Positions 35,898 to 47,670 of a stretch of 64,000 nt of DNA are shown here, piece by piece (within the stretch, counting starts at the first letter, position 1; every line of letters starts with the position of its first letter). Below the pieces are notes generated by a model that ran no database searches, was not told the DNA's origin, and saw only the letters and a program-made list of their open reading frames with translations. Location of the stretch: NCBI GenBank assembly GCA_037042185.1, contig JAXQJY010000031.1:1860001-1924000 (forward strand), in the 5' to 3' direction. The translations under genes were made by a program, and so were the position numbers. Origin of the DNA: Sordariomycetes sp. S80-01Y. Its lineage: Eukaryota > Ascomycota > Sordariomycetes.

Positions 35898-36515
35898 TTA
35901 CAGAGCAAGGGCAGCAAGACCAGCAAGGGCCAGGCCGGGGACGAGGGCGGCAGCGCCAGCGGTGGGGACGGGGGAAGGCTCGCCGGTGGGGGCAGGGCCG
36001 GTGCCGTTGGTGGGAGCGTGGGTGGGCATCATGGTGGTCTCCTCGCACTCGTGGCAGTCGGTCTTGGTCTTGGTCTCAGTGAGAGTGGTGGCGACGGTGG
36101 TCTCAGTGGGCTCCTCAGTGGGCTCAACGACGGTCTCAGTGGCCGTGGCAGTCTCGGTGGGAGCAGCAGAGGTGGAGGGCTCCTCGGTGGGCTCAGAGCC
36201 GGCGTTCTCGCAGAGAGCCTCGACGGCGGGGAGGACCTCGTCTGTTTTGGTCAGCACGGCTGTTCGGTGGACTTAGAATGAGGGAGTTAACATACTCAAG
36301 GCAGTCTCGGCACCGCACTCGGAGATGACGCAAGAGGTAGCGACGCCCTGGATGGCATCGAAGTTCTCGCAGACGCAGGGGTAGTCGTCGGTAGCGCAGT
36401 CAGTCTCGCTGGCGATGGCATCGTCCAGGCAAGGAATGGCGCACTCGGGCACGTCGTCGATGGTCTGGGCGTGCACGGCGGCAGCGAGGGCGATGGCAAC
36501 GAAAGCGTACTTCAT
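35898..36515 (-). CDS. CFEM-domain GPI-anchored protein
   Basis: Two exons (coding order 36296-36515, then 35898-36241; intron 54 bases) give 187 residues. A signal peptide (MKYAFVAIALAAAVHAQ) precedes a CFEM domain with eight Cys, including PCVCENF and the last Cys in EALCENAG, which only the spliced form supplies. A Thr/Glu/Pro-rich stalk follows and a small-residue, hydrophobic C-terminus (PGLALAGLAALAL) signals GPI anchoring. CFEM proteins sit at the fungal surface and act in haem or iron capture, wall integrity or host interaction. The haem-binding Asp of some members cannot be assigned with certainty here. Confidence 0.92.
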
Positions 36516-39500
36516 GTTGGCGGTTGGGGTGGTTGTTGTATTAGGTGATACTAGGGGGTTGGCGTGTAGTATAGTAGTGTACAAGACAGACAACGAGTGA
36601 ACTGGTACGATCAAGCGAGTGGATGGAGAGGAAAGAGAAGAAAGGGGAGTCAGAGCAGAAGTGTGGGAGCGCGAGAGAGGTTTATGTACGCGGCTGTCTC
36701 CTCCGTGTAAGTCAACATGTCGGGGGTGGGTGGCCGGGCACGGGGAGGTGGACGCTCGCTCTGGAGAGCCGTTGGTAGCTGCATGCGCATTGCGCCTGTC
36801 GCCGAGATGGGGCCACCAGGGGCCAGAACAGGCCCGAAAAGTGGCTCTGAGGGACAAGGGTGGGCTTGGTAGGACGTCGCTCCGACGAGCCTGGGAAAAA
36901 AGGTCTGCAGAGATCGAGGAGAAGCCTGGAGGGGGGTCTGGCACGAGCGTCGTTAGCGCTGGGGAAGACCGATTCGCAGGCCGGGGGGTCGACGCCACCT
37001 GCACGGCCTCGACTTCCTCTTCCGAAGCACACGGCCGCAGGCGATCGACGGGCTACGGACCAGGGATGCTGGGAGCTGTCGCTCCCAGGCCGCTCTGGCT
37101 CCTCTGGAAGCCTCGGGCTGGTACGCAGTAAGGCTTGTGGTTTGGGGCCATAAGGTTCAGTGCAAGACATGTGAATGGACGGGCTGGCTTGGCTCCGCCC
37201 GTCGTGCTCCGAACGCTATGTGATGGATGGTCGGATATGCTTGTTTACCGTGGCCATGCTTCATCCATTAGAAGCTGAGCCTCAGCAAGCTTAATGACAA
37301 CGCTAAACTCTAGATCAGGCGTTGAGCAAAGTGTGCATGAGATCTCACTGCGACTTTGATTCCCTTCCCTCCCTAAGCTTGCGCGTCCTCTGCTCACGAT
37401 ACAAGGAGAACGTCTCTGGGCGGGATCCACGTTGGATTGGCAGCGCTGTCTTGGCCAACCATCCGAGATTCCGGGGGATGCGCTGGGGAGCTGACAGCAG
37501 GCTGCTATCCTGGTCCTCCCTCTGCGAACCTCACTGGAGCAGGCCAGAATCGACTTGGCAAGTAGAAGCAGCTGGGGAGGCACCTCATTTCCCACCTAGG
37601 CGCCACGGTGCCGGCGCAACCGTCTTGTCATCCTCTTCACGTGCCAACGGCTGCGAGACATGCCCAGAGTCCCCTTCAATTCCCCCCCGCAAACCGCTGA
37701 GAAGGGACTCCATCTCGCCCATCTTCATCTCCGTGGGTGCATTTCGGTAGTCGCTGAGCATGAAATGGCCAGCGCAAGTAATAACGGTCAGCCGTCTCTA
37801 TGAAACGGGCCAGCAGACCGCTCGCAAATAACAGGACGGAACCCTACGGACCATCGGGCCAGTCGGCAGGCTTACGGCGATTCCTCTGTGTCATGGAAGC
37901 ATTAACTCGTCTTCCATAAGGTTCCACACCCCCATCAGCCGCCTCAACCCGCCCAGCAGCTCTCTCAATCCGGGGAAGCCAATCTCCCCCGCAGGCACCG
38001 CAGTCACTCGATAATTGGCCCTGCGGATTGGCTTCCTCTTCCAACCTCTTCGCTCCGCCTGCCAGGGGTTCTTTTGCTACGGCGCCCCATAATTGGCCGA
38101 GGGGGCAGCGCGGGCGACGTCCAGAGGTGGTGTGCAGGCGCCACTCTGCAGGCCCAAAGACTATCGCTCTGACAACCTGGCTTGCCTGGCCGCTGCCTTG
38201 CTCGTGTTCGTTGCGTCTGGTCAAAGCTGGCCGAGGCTCACGTGAAGGACGTTTGCTGGGAGCGCCCAGACGAGAAGGCTTCCCTTCTCGTGCCCTGCTG
38301 GTCCGCGGCGAGGCTTCCAATAGGCTGGTCGAGATTGTCGAGCGCCTGTTGGTGACGGCATGCTTGAGGTCTTTTTGGCTGTCCTCGACCGCGAAACCTG
38401 CTGGGACCCTTGGACGTTGGCCGCTTGACGTCGCATGCTGCCAATTGTCGCTCAGACCAGCAGACGGACAGACGCTCTGGTTGCACTCGAGCCGCCGGAA
38501 TTGTCATGGCGCGACATGGAGCAAATTCTTCCACTTCCTCCTCCCCCCGCCGTCTCCCGCTCCGCTTGGGCCTCCCCGCGGCAGCCGCCGACGCATCGAG
38601 ACCCTTTGCTGGCTCGCTGTCGGGGCACTTCTTCCCAACCACCTGAGAAACCACAGCGACTGCATGTTTTCTTTGGCTACGTGAATAACAAATAACAAAT
38701 AGTCGGTCTGCATACAACTGCTAAGCCTTGAACTTTATGCACTCGCGTCATGCACCAAGACGGATAATTCATGCTTGGTGCTTGGCCTGCGCGTGCATTG
38801 CTGCGCATCCATCGGCTCATCGACGCCTGCGGACCACCCAGCTCGACTCCAGCAGTGAAGAGTTCGCCTCGTTCTCTTCGTGTAAGAAAGTCCTCACCTG
38901 GCCGGGGACGGAGGTCTCATTTGGACTAGCCGTCTCCCCCACCCTTGCTGCTTCTGGCACGTTGCATCCACTACGACTTCACCAAGGATCATGAGGCGCT
39001 CCCAACAGAGACGCAACGGAAATTTGCACACCTTCAAGCCGAATTCGAGATCCTATAATTGGGATTATGCTGGGTCCTGGAGGATACAAGCGTGCATATG
39101 CCTTGGGATCTTCACGGCGTTGGGCAACTATTGGCAGTCGAGATGCAAGCGAGAGGCGGGCGTGCGTCTCGGAAATGAGCCGCCGAACTATTACTATATA
39201 TCTCTCTGACATGTGCATCTTCTCTCTCAAAGGAAGGAGTGATTTGACATGTGTTCCGGACAAGACGCATCGTTCCTGAACTCCTGAATGCAAGATCTCG
39301 AGTTCGAGAGATCCAGACGCCGCCCCGTCCCGCGGGAGACCTTGGCTGGTGCAGCTTTGACCGGGTTGTGGCGATGGAACCGGCTCGGCGATGCAGCCTG
39401 CTTTGAAAGGTTTTCATTTGGTCCCCCGGTGGCGGCATCCGAGACCAGCGATTCCATTGGGACCAGCCCCTTTCTTTGGACTGGGCTGACTCCAGCTGCT

Positions 39501-40012
39501 CGGCGTGGGCCAACGGGTCCCTGGTGATCTGTGGATAGAGCACCCGGTTTAGGACACTTCCTTTTCGCCTCTTCGTATCTCTCTGGAACTAGCTACGCTC
39601 TTCCTGGTATTACCTGCTCGAAACACCGTTCTATGTGAAGACCTCTGAAGCGGAGTGTACCGAAGAGCCACACTGGCTATCTCAGGCACCCACCGAGGAC
39701 GATCTGCGTCGCTCCCTTTCAGTTTCGTTTCGTTCAGACCTTTGAAATCTTCTCTCATCGGCTACTTTAATCTTAGGAGCGAAATGACGGTGACGAGAGT
39801 GGTATAATGTCCAAAGCGTGCGAGAAACGGTGGAATCGTGCCGTCGAGCGCGAGGTCGCTTCACGGTGGTGACACTACGCGCCATCGGACGCAACGCCCA
39901 GCCAAAGTTGGCAAAAGTTTGTTTGAATCACAATCCTAGCTCTAAGTAATGATTATAAAGCTTCACACGCTGGCTAACTGAATAGAAGAGGCAGTTCAGT
40001 CATTGTCCTCGA
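36516..40012. other. 3.5 kb gene-free stretch
   Basis: The left part is the promoter of the CFEM gene and the right end is the 3' region of the GST-like gene. Frames such as 38028-38684 (218 residues) and 36619-37131 are Arg/Pro/Ser-rich and overlap open frames on the other strand, as expected from GC-rich non-coding DNA. I found no splice set that gives a domain. Confidence 0.5.
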
Positions 40013-40833
40013 TCAAGCCGCCCAACGCTCATAGTCTGGGAAATACCGATCGTGAATCCTCTCCGCATACTCGACGACAGATGGGTAGCTCCTAACGAGC
40101 TTCATTGTCTCGGGAGCGCTAGATAAAGATTGTCAGTTGACTGAGGCTGCGGTCTGGCTTTGTGGACTTACGCATCGCATATGAGAGCACCGACGACGAA
40201 CCCAAACATCGTGGTATCAGCCTCTGTCGGCCCAGGGCCTCCCAGAACCCAGAATGGCTCGTCGCTCTTTCCCGGTCTCGAAGATCTGGCCACGTCTAGC
40301 ATGGCGTTGACGCTTTTCCAAACCTCGTCCCTCAAAGTCGTCAACTCCTCCTCGTCGAACCTCAGCGTCCCCTGCCCGTACAATGTCCTGACGATGGCCT
40401 TGTGAGCCAAAATTCCGACAAAGTACCGGATCGGCCATGGAATGGGTGCTAGAACTCCATCTCGCATGGTCTCGTAGTTGTCGCACCACTTCTCCTTGCC
40501 GTGGTAGAAGTACCACCTGTCCTCCAGCAGGGCCCTCGTTGCCAGGTCTTGGGCTCTCTGCGCGGGCCTCAGCTCCTCATTGAGGTCGGGAAGCTTCCCT
40601 GAAGCGACTAGGTTCTTGATGATGAAGGTCGAGTCGCCGAATTGGGTTCCGTCTTCGAGCGTGATGTACGGTATCTTCCCTCTCGGCGCGGACTTGGGCG
40701 ACCCGGCTCCGAGGTCGTACCGCACGTTGGCGAAGCGTAGCCGAGCTTCTAGCTTAGTGACAAACGGGGACCATACGTAAGCATTCTCTGGTTTGGCGCC
40801 TCGCCATACTTTCAATGTGGTCGTGCTGGACAT
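40013..40833 (-). CDS. GST-like protein (failed-axon-connections/metaxin-like)
   Basis: Two exons (coding order 40172-40833, then 40013-40118; intron 53 bases) give 255 residues. A thioredoxin-like N-terminal domain is recognisable from LKVWRGAKPENAYVWSPFV, GKIPYITLEDGTQFGDSTFI (cis-Pro and the ES/DS glutathione-site position), followed by an all-helical half with GPTEADTTMFGFVVGAL, a GST C-terminal-like block. I chose MSSTTTLKVW as the start; an in-frame ATG at 40870-40872 would add 13 residues. Such proteins may conjugate or reduce electrophiles, or be non-enzymatic. It is divergent from the Gfo/Idh-type oxidoreductase. Confidence 0.85.
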
Positions 40834-41869
40834 GATGGCGGTGTAGGATCTGAGTCGGACAGAGGGTATCATTCAGTTGCGTAGGAGTGCTTAACTGACA
40901 AGAATAGCTTTTGCTTGGAAGGTTGGAAGCTCAAGTACTCTTTTTATAACCCTGATATCACCCGCGTCACGGTCAAAGCGTCCGCAGCTCATATCACGAC
41001 CGTGAAGCGAGCTCGCGCTTCGGCAATCCTGCGGACTTCTTACACAGTCCGGCAAAAGTGGGGCCAGCCGGCGACCGGACTTTGGGACCTCGCTCTCCTC
41101 CACGCCGATGATCCGGAGCCGCTCCGGGCTCGCTGTCCGAAGCATTGCCCGCTCGAGCTGTGCAATGTCTGTTTGCTCTATGAAGAAGTGGAAGGGGCTT
41201 CTCATCAGTCTCCATACACTCTTTGCAGCACTGTAGCGGTTCTGCGGTTTCTCTTGTCCAGGCTGTCGCCGGACTGCTGTCGACCGACCAGGATCCAATC
41301 CAACAGCTTCGTGGCAGCGCCACAGCCGCGTCGTCACCGAAGTAAGCATGTCCTGACCTCGCGAAAGGGGCTCGCAATTGTCAGCGGCAAGATTGCTGAG
41401 CCTTACATCCCACTAAGATGCAGTCTGCGCTCAATTCCCCGCCCACGACGCGCCGGTGGCTGTGACTCACGCCGGAGACAAGAAGCTGAAGGTCGCAGCA
41501 CCACCACCAATCTTTTCCCAGTGTAGCAACGCCCTGGAAAACATCTCACAGCGCAGCGTCGTGGTTTCTACAAGCCACACGATGAAGCGCCGAAACTTGC
41601 CCGAACAAGCTTCAATTCTAACCAGTGCCGTAGCGGCAGCCCCGCAGGCACTCGGCCGGAAATGCCTCGTTGAGGTCCTCCGCAACGGTGATGACAAACC
41701 GTCCAACGACCATCTCGACGAATGAGCTTCATCAGATATTCATAGTCTTCATCTGCTGATTGATTTGATATATCAAGTCGCTCGCTGTCTCGAGAACCAG
41801 CAAGCACTTACCGCTCAAGTGTCGACCAGCAGCCCCCCGATAACCCCCCACCTCACAAGACATCACATC
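40834..41869. promoter_or_regulatory. divergent promoter of GST-like gene and oxidoreductase
   Basis: This is 1.04 kb without a convincing gene. It carries CGGCCGGAA at 41653-41661, the inverse of TTCCGGCCG, 209 bases before the oxidoreductase ATG. It also carries ATGATCCGGAGC at 41108-41119, shared with the promoter at 33189. The frames seen here are compositional. Confidence 0.5.
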
Positions 41870-43003
41870 ATGGCAGACAAAACCTACAACGTCGGTGTCG
41901 TAGGCTACGGGTAAGGCTATCCTGAGCTCCATTGAACTACGTCTGACGATATCAGCTTGTCCGCCAAAGTCTTCCACATCCCCTTCATCACCACAACCCC
42001 TGGATTCCGCCTCCACGGCATCGTCCAGCGGACGCCCAAGGAGGGCAACTCAGCACCAGCCGACTATCCCGATCTCAAGCACTACACCGATGTCAAGGAC
42101 CTCCTGGCTGACCCGGAAGTCGACGTGATTGTTGTCACCACGCCCCCTGACAACCACTTCGAGCTCACCAAGGCCGCCCTCGAGTCCGGCAAGCATGTCC
42201 TGACCGAGAAGCCCTTCGTGCCCACATCAGCAGAGGCGGACAAGCTCATTTCCATCTCAAAGGAGACCAAGAAGCTCATCTGCGTCTACCAAAATCGCCG
42301 CTGGGACTCTGACTTCCTCACCGTCAAGAAGCTTGTCAATGACGGCACCTTGGGACGCATCGTAGAGTACAACAGTCACTTTGACCGTTACCGCGCCGAC
42401 GCGCCCACCAACTGGAAGGGTCAGATCGGCATTCCCCAGGGTGGCAGCGCCCTGTTCGATCTCGGAACGCACCTGATCGACCAGGCCTACACCCTCTTCG
42501 GCCTCCCCCAGGCCGTCCACGGCCGCCTGCTGAACCAACGAAAGGGCGAGGCCGACTTCTTCAACCCGGACGCCGTGTCCGCGGAGCTGACCTACGCCAA
42601 CGGCCTGATCGTCAACATCCGAATCAGCGCCCTCTCGGCCGAGATTGTCCAGCCGCGCTTCTGGGTCCGCGGCTTCAAGGGTTCTTTCACCAAGCAGACC
42701 CTCGACCGCCAAGAGGACCAGCTCAAGGCGGGCATGAAGCCCACCGAGGCTGGCTTCGGCAAGGACGACCCCGAGACGATGAAGCTGACGCTCGTTGGCG
42801 AGGATGGCAAGATGAGGACCGGTGAGGTTCCGGACCTGCAGCCGGAGACGTACACCACCTTCTACAAGGGGTTTGCAAAGGCTGTTGCCACTGGCCGGGA
42901 GGACGACGTGCCCGTCAAGGCTAGCGAGGCGAGGGATGTGTTGAGGATTTTGGAGGGAGTCATCGAGAGTGCGAAGACCGGCAAGGATGCTACTTTTGCG
43001 TAG
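41870..43003 (+). CDS. Gfo/Idh/MocA-family NAD(P)-dependent oxidoreductase
   Basis: Two exons, 41870-41910 and 41956-43003 (45-base intron), give 362 residues. The short first exon encodes MADKTYNVGVVGYG, and splicing completes the Rossmann turn as GVVGYGLSAKVFHIPF. The core has VDVIVVTTPPDNHFE, GKHVLTEKPFVPTSAEAD (the EKP motif with the catalytic Lys) and GSALFDLGTHLIDQ, where the family has its catalytic GxH. It fits fungal oxidoreductases that act on sugars, inositols or related polyols, or on biliverdin-like or dihydrodiol substrates (trans-dihydrodiol dehydrogenase is in the same family). The substrate is open. The shared promoter motif suggests it may belong with the aromatic-acid genes. 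Confidence 0.92.
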
Positions 43004-43840
43004 TCTGATGAATGAAATCCATTGTCATTATTTATGTTGCCCGTTAACGGTTTCATCTACCGGTGAGCATGGCGGCCATTGATCGAGAATCTGCTTTCAT
43101 CTCTCGGCATGAGTGAGATTCTGACCTCAGTGAACCGATGAGCCGAGGGCTCTGCGACCTCCTCAATGGCAGTTTTCCTTTCGGGAAAATTTCGCAACTA
43201 TCCTCAGGCTCAGCACTGCAAATATGCGTCGCACCATGCAGTCAGCATGTCGGCAGCGAGGGGAAGACTTGCCACCACTATCGCAAACGATGCGCCAATG
43301 TACAATTGGCCTATAGCGGCGCGGTCTGTATCCATCAGACACGGGATGGTCGACGCAGTGTGACCACACAGTCGAATAGATCACATCCTTACAGCTTTTT
43401 TCATGGCATTTTCTCGTGCCACGTCTGCGAACAACAGACTCGTAGACTGACCACGGAGGAATGCAATCAGCGAGCTTTGAAGCAGATCTTATGAGCCTGA
43501 TCTAGCTTAAAGCTGGATCACATGTCTTGATCTGTTCGTGCAGTGATGCATGCATGCATGTATGTATGTATGTATGTAATACCTCCTCACGCAATGGTGT
43601 GCGCACAAGTTCGCGGCGCTGTTACGAGCTGTTCGAGAATGGAAGTGCGAATCGAGGACGATATATTAATCTTGCATCTTCTGCAACGACAGACCACCAC
43701 TCGTCCAGTGATTGTCAACATATAAAGCTTCCTGGTTACCTAGAATCTGAAAACGCTGCGCAACAATCGTTCCGACTTGCATGTAATCACAGTTCCCATC
43801 AACATCTTGCTCTGAAGCCATCGCTTGGCATTGTACGGAA
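43004..43840. other. intergenic region with microsatellite
   Basis: This is the 3' region of the oxidoreductase and the promoter of the P450. It contains a tetranucleotide microsatellite at about 43547-43578. No gene seen. Confidence 0.5.
43547..43578. repeat. ATGC/ATGT tetranucleotide microsatellite
   Basis: About three ATGC units pass into about four ATGT units without interruption. It lies some 260 bases before the P450 start. Confidence 0.85.
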
Positions 43841-45457
43841 ATGTCACTCACAAACACCTTCTCGACCTACCCAATCTTTTTCATTGCCGTGGGCTCGATT
43901 CCTTGCTTTCTCTTATATCGGCTTATCTGCAACGCCCTTCTCTCCCCCCTCCGCCAGTTCCCCGGCCCTCGCCTCGCCCGCGTCACAGATCTGTATCGTG
44001 CCTTCATATCCCATGGCGGCCATGCAGACGACCACTATCGCCGCTGGCACGATCAGTACGGCCCAGCCGTTCGCGTCGGCACCAACGCCATCAGCCTCTC
44101 GGATCCGTCCTTGATTGGGATCATCTACGCCACCAAGGACGCCTGGCTCAAGTCCGAGATGTACAGGCCAAACGACATTTTACTTGATGGAAGGAGAATC
44201 AGCAACATCTTCAACACGGCCGACAAGGCGTTCCACGCTAGGATCTCAAACCCCATCAGAGGGCTCTGGTCGAACACGAAGATCTTGGAGCTGGAGCCGT
44301 TGGTGGATGAGACAATTCAGCTATTCACTTGTACCCTTGAGGAGAGGTTCGGGGAGGGCGAGGTCTGCGATGCCGATCGGTGGTTAGAGTACTTTTCGTG
44401 GGACGTCATGTCCAACACGGCCTTTGGGAAGCACCACGGTTTTGTGGAGGAGGGGAGGGATGTGAAGGAGATGCTGAGCATTTCAGAGCAAGGGCTCAAG
44501 TACTTTGCCTTTGTCAGTCAGATACCCTGGCTAGACGCCTTTTTGGACAAGAACCCCCTCTTCCGGCTCGGGCCGAAGCCCCTGGTGGAAGGATATCTCG
44601 CCTGTGGGAAGGTCTACCAGAATTATCTTCGAGATCTGGAGAGCGGGAAGGCCCTTAAGGGGAGCCAACCGCACTTCATGGACAAGTATACCTGTCTGAA
44701 AGAAACCACTGACGTGGCGGATGATAATCAAATAATGGGCTGGCTGATGGTGAACATGGTTGCCGGAGGGGATTCCACCGCCGGGGTGTGCCGGAGCATT
44801 ATCTACTGGGTTGCAAAACACCCTGCCGTGTACAAAAGGCTGAGGGACGAGCTGGACGAGCACGTCACGCGGTTGCCAGCGCAGTATAAAGAGGTCAGGG
44901 ATCTTCCCTACCTCAGTGCCGTGATATGGGAGAGTCTGAGGTACACGCCACCCCTGGGTCTGATGCTTGAGCGCGTCGTGCCCGAGGGCGGACTCACGCT
45001 CCCCGACGGACGTTTCATACCCGCCGGCGTCAAGGTCGGCATCAACCCCACGGTCACGTCCCGAGACGAAGATACCTTCGGCGCGGAAGTGAACGTGTTC
45101 CGTCCGGAGCGGTGGCTGAAAAGGGGCGATGAGGGTGACGAGGAGTTTTCGAAGAGACAGCGACGCATGATGGAGGTGACGGATGTGGCGTTCGGGGCGG
45201 GAAATAGGGTTTGTATGGGGAAGCCTTTGGTAAAGATGGTGCTGTGGAAGGTCTTCGCCAGTTTGTATAGGGAGTTTGATGTAGGCCGTCCCTTTGTGAT
45301 GACCCCCTTTTCGTGGCAAGGATACTAACTGCAGCAGGTCCGGCTTCTCAACCCTGAGCGAGACTGGGATTATCACATCGCGTGGTTCCTCTATCAGAAG
45401 GGCATTCCCATGATCATCACTCGTCGCGAAGAACAGGCAAGTCTCGCAACCAACTAA
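43841..45457 (+). CDS. cytochrome P450 monooxygenase
   Basis: Two exons, 43841-45280 and 45338-45457, give 519 residues (an alternative acceptor three bases earlier adds one Gln). An N-terminal membrane anchor (YPIFFIAVGSIPCFLLYRLI) is followed by the Pro-rich hinge LRQFPGPRLARV. The I-helix oxygen motif AGGDST starts at 308, ESLR (ExxR) at 364, and the haem loop FGAGNRVCMG has its Cys at 458. All parts of a microsomal class II P450 are present. The overall text resembles pisatin-demethylase/benzoate-hydroxylase-like fungal P450s that oxidise aromatic or phytoalexin-type compounds; I hold that loosely. It follows the oxidoreductase on the same strand, so it may supply oxidised substrates. Confidence 0.93.
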
Positions 45458-45723
45458 TCGGAGTCATGCGAGAAATCGGTCATCACGCTGGACAGTGGTC
45501 TGTTAAATTCGTGAAGGAACTCAAGAAAAAAGAGGGAATCAATTTAGGTATCATTGCACCCCATGCCATGCTAGCCAGAACGCACAAAATCGAAAGCAGC
45601 CGTCATCTTACAAAGTTTTGTTCCTCTTCGTAAATCATCCTGCCCACCGGGAGCAGCACTTAATATGCATGCCAGTTTTCCAACCACATCTCATTTTCCA
45701 ACATTAAGTGCGGCATACGGGCC

Positions 45724-47670
45724 TTAGATCAGCAGGGCACCCACAAAGGCAGCGGCAGCGACAGTCAAAGAAGCACCAAACGCAGCAGCACCGCTCTCGA
45801 CCTCAATCTCCTCTCCCCACAAGCTGGGGTTGTACGTGCCGGGGTCGCTCTCATCGAGGCTGCCGTCCCAGCAGTACCTGTCAAAGCAACTTTGGCAAGC
45901 GCTCGGGACGGTCTCGTTGGTACGGCCGAAGCTGCGCTTGAGCATTGCGCAGCCCACGCAGACAGGCCACTCCTCATCCCTCGTGGCGTTGGCCATGGTC
46001 GCCACGGCCCAGCCGTTGCTGATGATGGCGTCCCGTTCGCTCTCAGTGTACGCAGGCTGGAATGTGCTGACGTTGCTGTTGAAGACGTACGGGTAGTTGG
46101 GGATGTAGACGATGAGCGGATGCGGCTCGGTGACATTACTAGCGTCGCAGCCGAAGAAGACGGGCTTGGTGTTGAAGCCCTTGTTGAGGAAGGTGTCCTT
46201 TCCAGGGACGACGGGGAACCCGTATCCTTCGGCAATGTCGGTTTGGGAGCGCTCGTAGGTTGCAATGGGCGAGGCACCGTTGGGCCACTGCGAGTCTGTG
46301 TCGGCAGAGTTGTCGAATGAGAACACGACGTCAACCTCACGCTCGATGAGGATGTGAGGGTGGTAAGGCACGTTCTGAAGATCCTCGCCTCCGTCAACCA
46401 GCGTCAGGCGATCCTCGTCGGCGTTGTAATTTTCGTCAGGGTTCCAGCCCTTGAAGGGGTTGGGCGTCCAGTCCGCGATGTCGTCGTTGTCGTCGCCGAT
46501 GGCGTTGAGAACACCCGACACCGCATCGACGAGGAAGTCGGGTACATCGTCGGGGACGTAGCCAGCGTCATCGTCGTCGAGGTAGAGGACAATCTGATTG
46601 AAGAGACTGCTAGACGTGCCCATGACGAAACCGGCGTTGTCAAAGCCGCGCACGCACTCTCCGTCCCGCGGCACCTCGCCGTCGGTAAAGTTAGAACCGA
46701 CCCATCGGAGAGGGGCGAAGCCGTGGACGGTGTTGTCGGAAGAGCCCATCTCCCACGGCGTGAATTCGTAGACGGTCGAGTTGATTGCGATGATCTCCTC
46801 GTCGGGCCGGCGACCGACGGCGATGAGGAAGGGGAGGGGCGCTTCGCCGTTCTTGAAGGTGTCATCGTCGGCGATGGAGGAGAAGGTTATGTCTGGACCA
46901 CCGTTGGAGGCGTTGACCAGCTGGTAGCTGAGCATACGGCCCCAGTAGTCGGTGATGGACCGCTCGTAGCCAGCGTCGCTCTTGTCGCCCACCTCTTCGA
47001 AGATGGTGCTGTAGTAGTCCCGCAGAGCGTACTGCTCCGGTCCTTCCAGGATGGAGTTTTGTAATTGCCAGATGTTGCCCGAGTCGACGCTGGCCTGGAC
47101 CGTTGTGAAGTTGTTGATGTATAGACTGCCCACCAGCCAGCCACCACCGCTCAAGCCAGAGATGTACGTCGCACTCTGCAACAGACCTCCCAGCTTTCCG
47201 TCCTCTTCGCTCCTGCTCTGCCGACTATCCATTGCGCTCAACGCACCCGCGCCGCTCAGCATGGCCCTGTAGCCACCTCCACTAAAGGCCAGGCCGATGT
47301 TGGGCACGGCAACGTTGGATGACTCGGCATCTTCGAGGTACGACTTGGAGTCGAAGTCGGGGATGTCGATTCGAGAGAGCAGATCGCGGATGGGGGATAT
47401 CGTTTCGTTGCGGCGCGTCACGACCCAGTCCTTTTCTTGTTTGGAGAGTTTGGTGCCATTGCGGATGGTGGGACGGTCAGAGGGACAGTCGACGACGGTG
47501 GGCACGTAGCCGTCTGGTGCGTTGTCGGTAGCGCGGAGGACGATATCTCCTGTGTCTGTCAGCATCTCGAGGCAGCGCACGTAAAGATTGCGCAGAAACA
47601 TACCGGCTTGTTGAGCGTTGGACCCGGGGATGAGGGCCGTCGCAGCCAGCACCAGCGCCGCGCTCTTCAT
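45724..47670 (-). CDS. lysophospholipase/phospholipase B, GPI-anchored
   Basis: Two exons (coding order 47604-47670, then 45724-47549; intron 54 bases) give 630 residues. A signal peptide (MKSAALVLAATALIPGSNAQ) is followed by the patatin-like PLA2_B domain: LAFSGGGYRAMLSGAGAL, then SGLSGGGWLVGS containing the nucleophile Ser, and LVDGGEDLQNVPYHP with the catalytic Asp. Cys pairs near the C-terminus (CVGCAMLKRSFG, CQSCFDRYCWDG) and a hydrophobic tail indicate a GPI-anchored form. The enzyme removes acyl chains from phospholipids and lysophospholipids at the surface. The intron falls right after the signal peptide and is stop-free. The start at 47670 was preferred over an upstream ATG at 47706, which would bury the leader. 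Confidence 0.93.
   Translation of the reverse strand: MKSAALVLAATALIPGSNAQQAGMFLRNLYVRCLEMLTDTGDIVLRATDNAPDGYVPTVVDCPSDRPTIRNGTKLSKQEKDWVVTRRNETISPIRDLLSRIDIPDFDSKSYLEDAESSNVAVPNIGLAFSGGGYRAMLSGAGALSAMDSRQSRSEEDGKLGGLLQSATYISGLSGGGWLVGSLYINNFTTVQASVDSGNIWQLQNSILEGPEQYALRDYYSTIFEEVGDKSDAGYERSITDYWGRMLSYQLVNASNGGPDITFSSIADDDTFKNGEAPLPFLIAVGRRPDEEIIAINSTVYEFTPWEMGSSDNTVHGFAPLRWVGSNFTDGEVPRDGECVRGFDNAGFVMGTSSSLFNQIVLYLDDDDAGYVPDDVPDFLVDAVSGVLNAIGDDNDDIADWTPNPFKGWNPDENYNADEDRLTLVDGGEDLQNVPYHPHILIEREVDVVFSFDNSADTDSQWPNGASPIATYERSQTDIAEGYGFPVVPGKDTFLNKGFNTKPVFFGCDASNVTEPHPLIVYIPNYPYVFNSNVSTFQPAYTESERDAIISNGWAVATMANATRDEEWPVCVGCAMLKRSFGRTNETVPSACQSCFDRYCWDGSLDESDPGTYNPSLWGEEIEVESGAAAFGASLTVAAAAFVGALLI

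Noticed and set aside
38028-38684. 218-residue plus-strand ORF in the 36.5-40 kb gap
   Set aside because: Arg/Pro/Ser-rich, overlaps open frames on the other strand, no leader, domain or splice partner.
46354-47064. 236-residue plus-strand frame over the phospholipase
   Set aside because: It is antisense to the phospholipase B gene; Val/Asp/Gly composition only.
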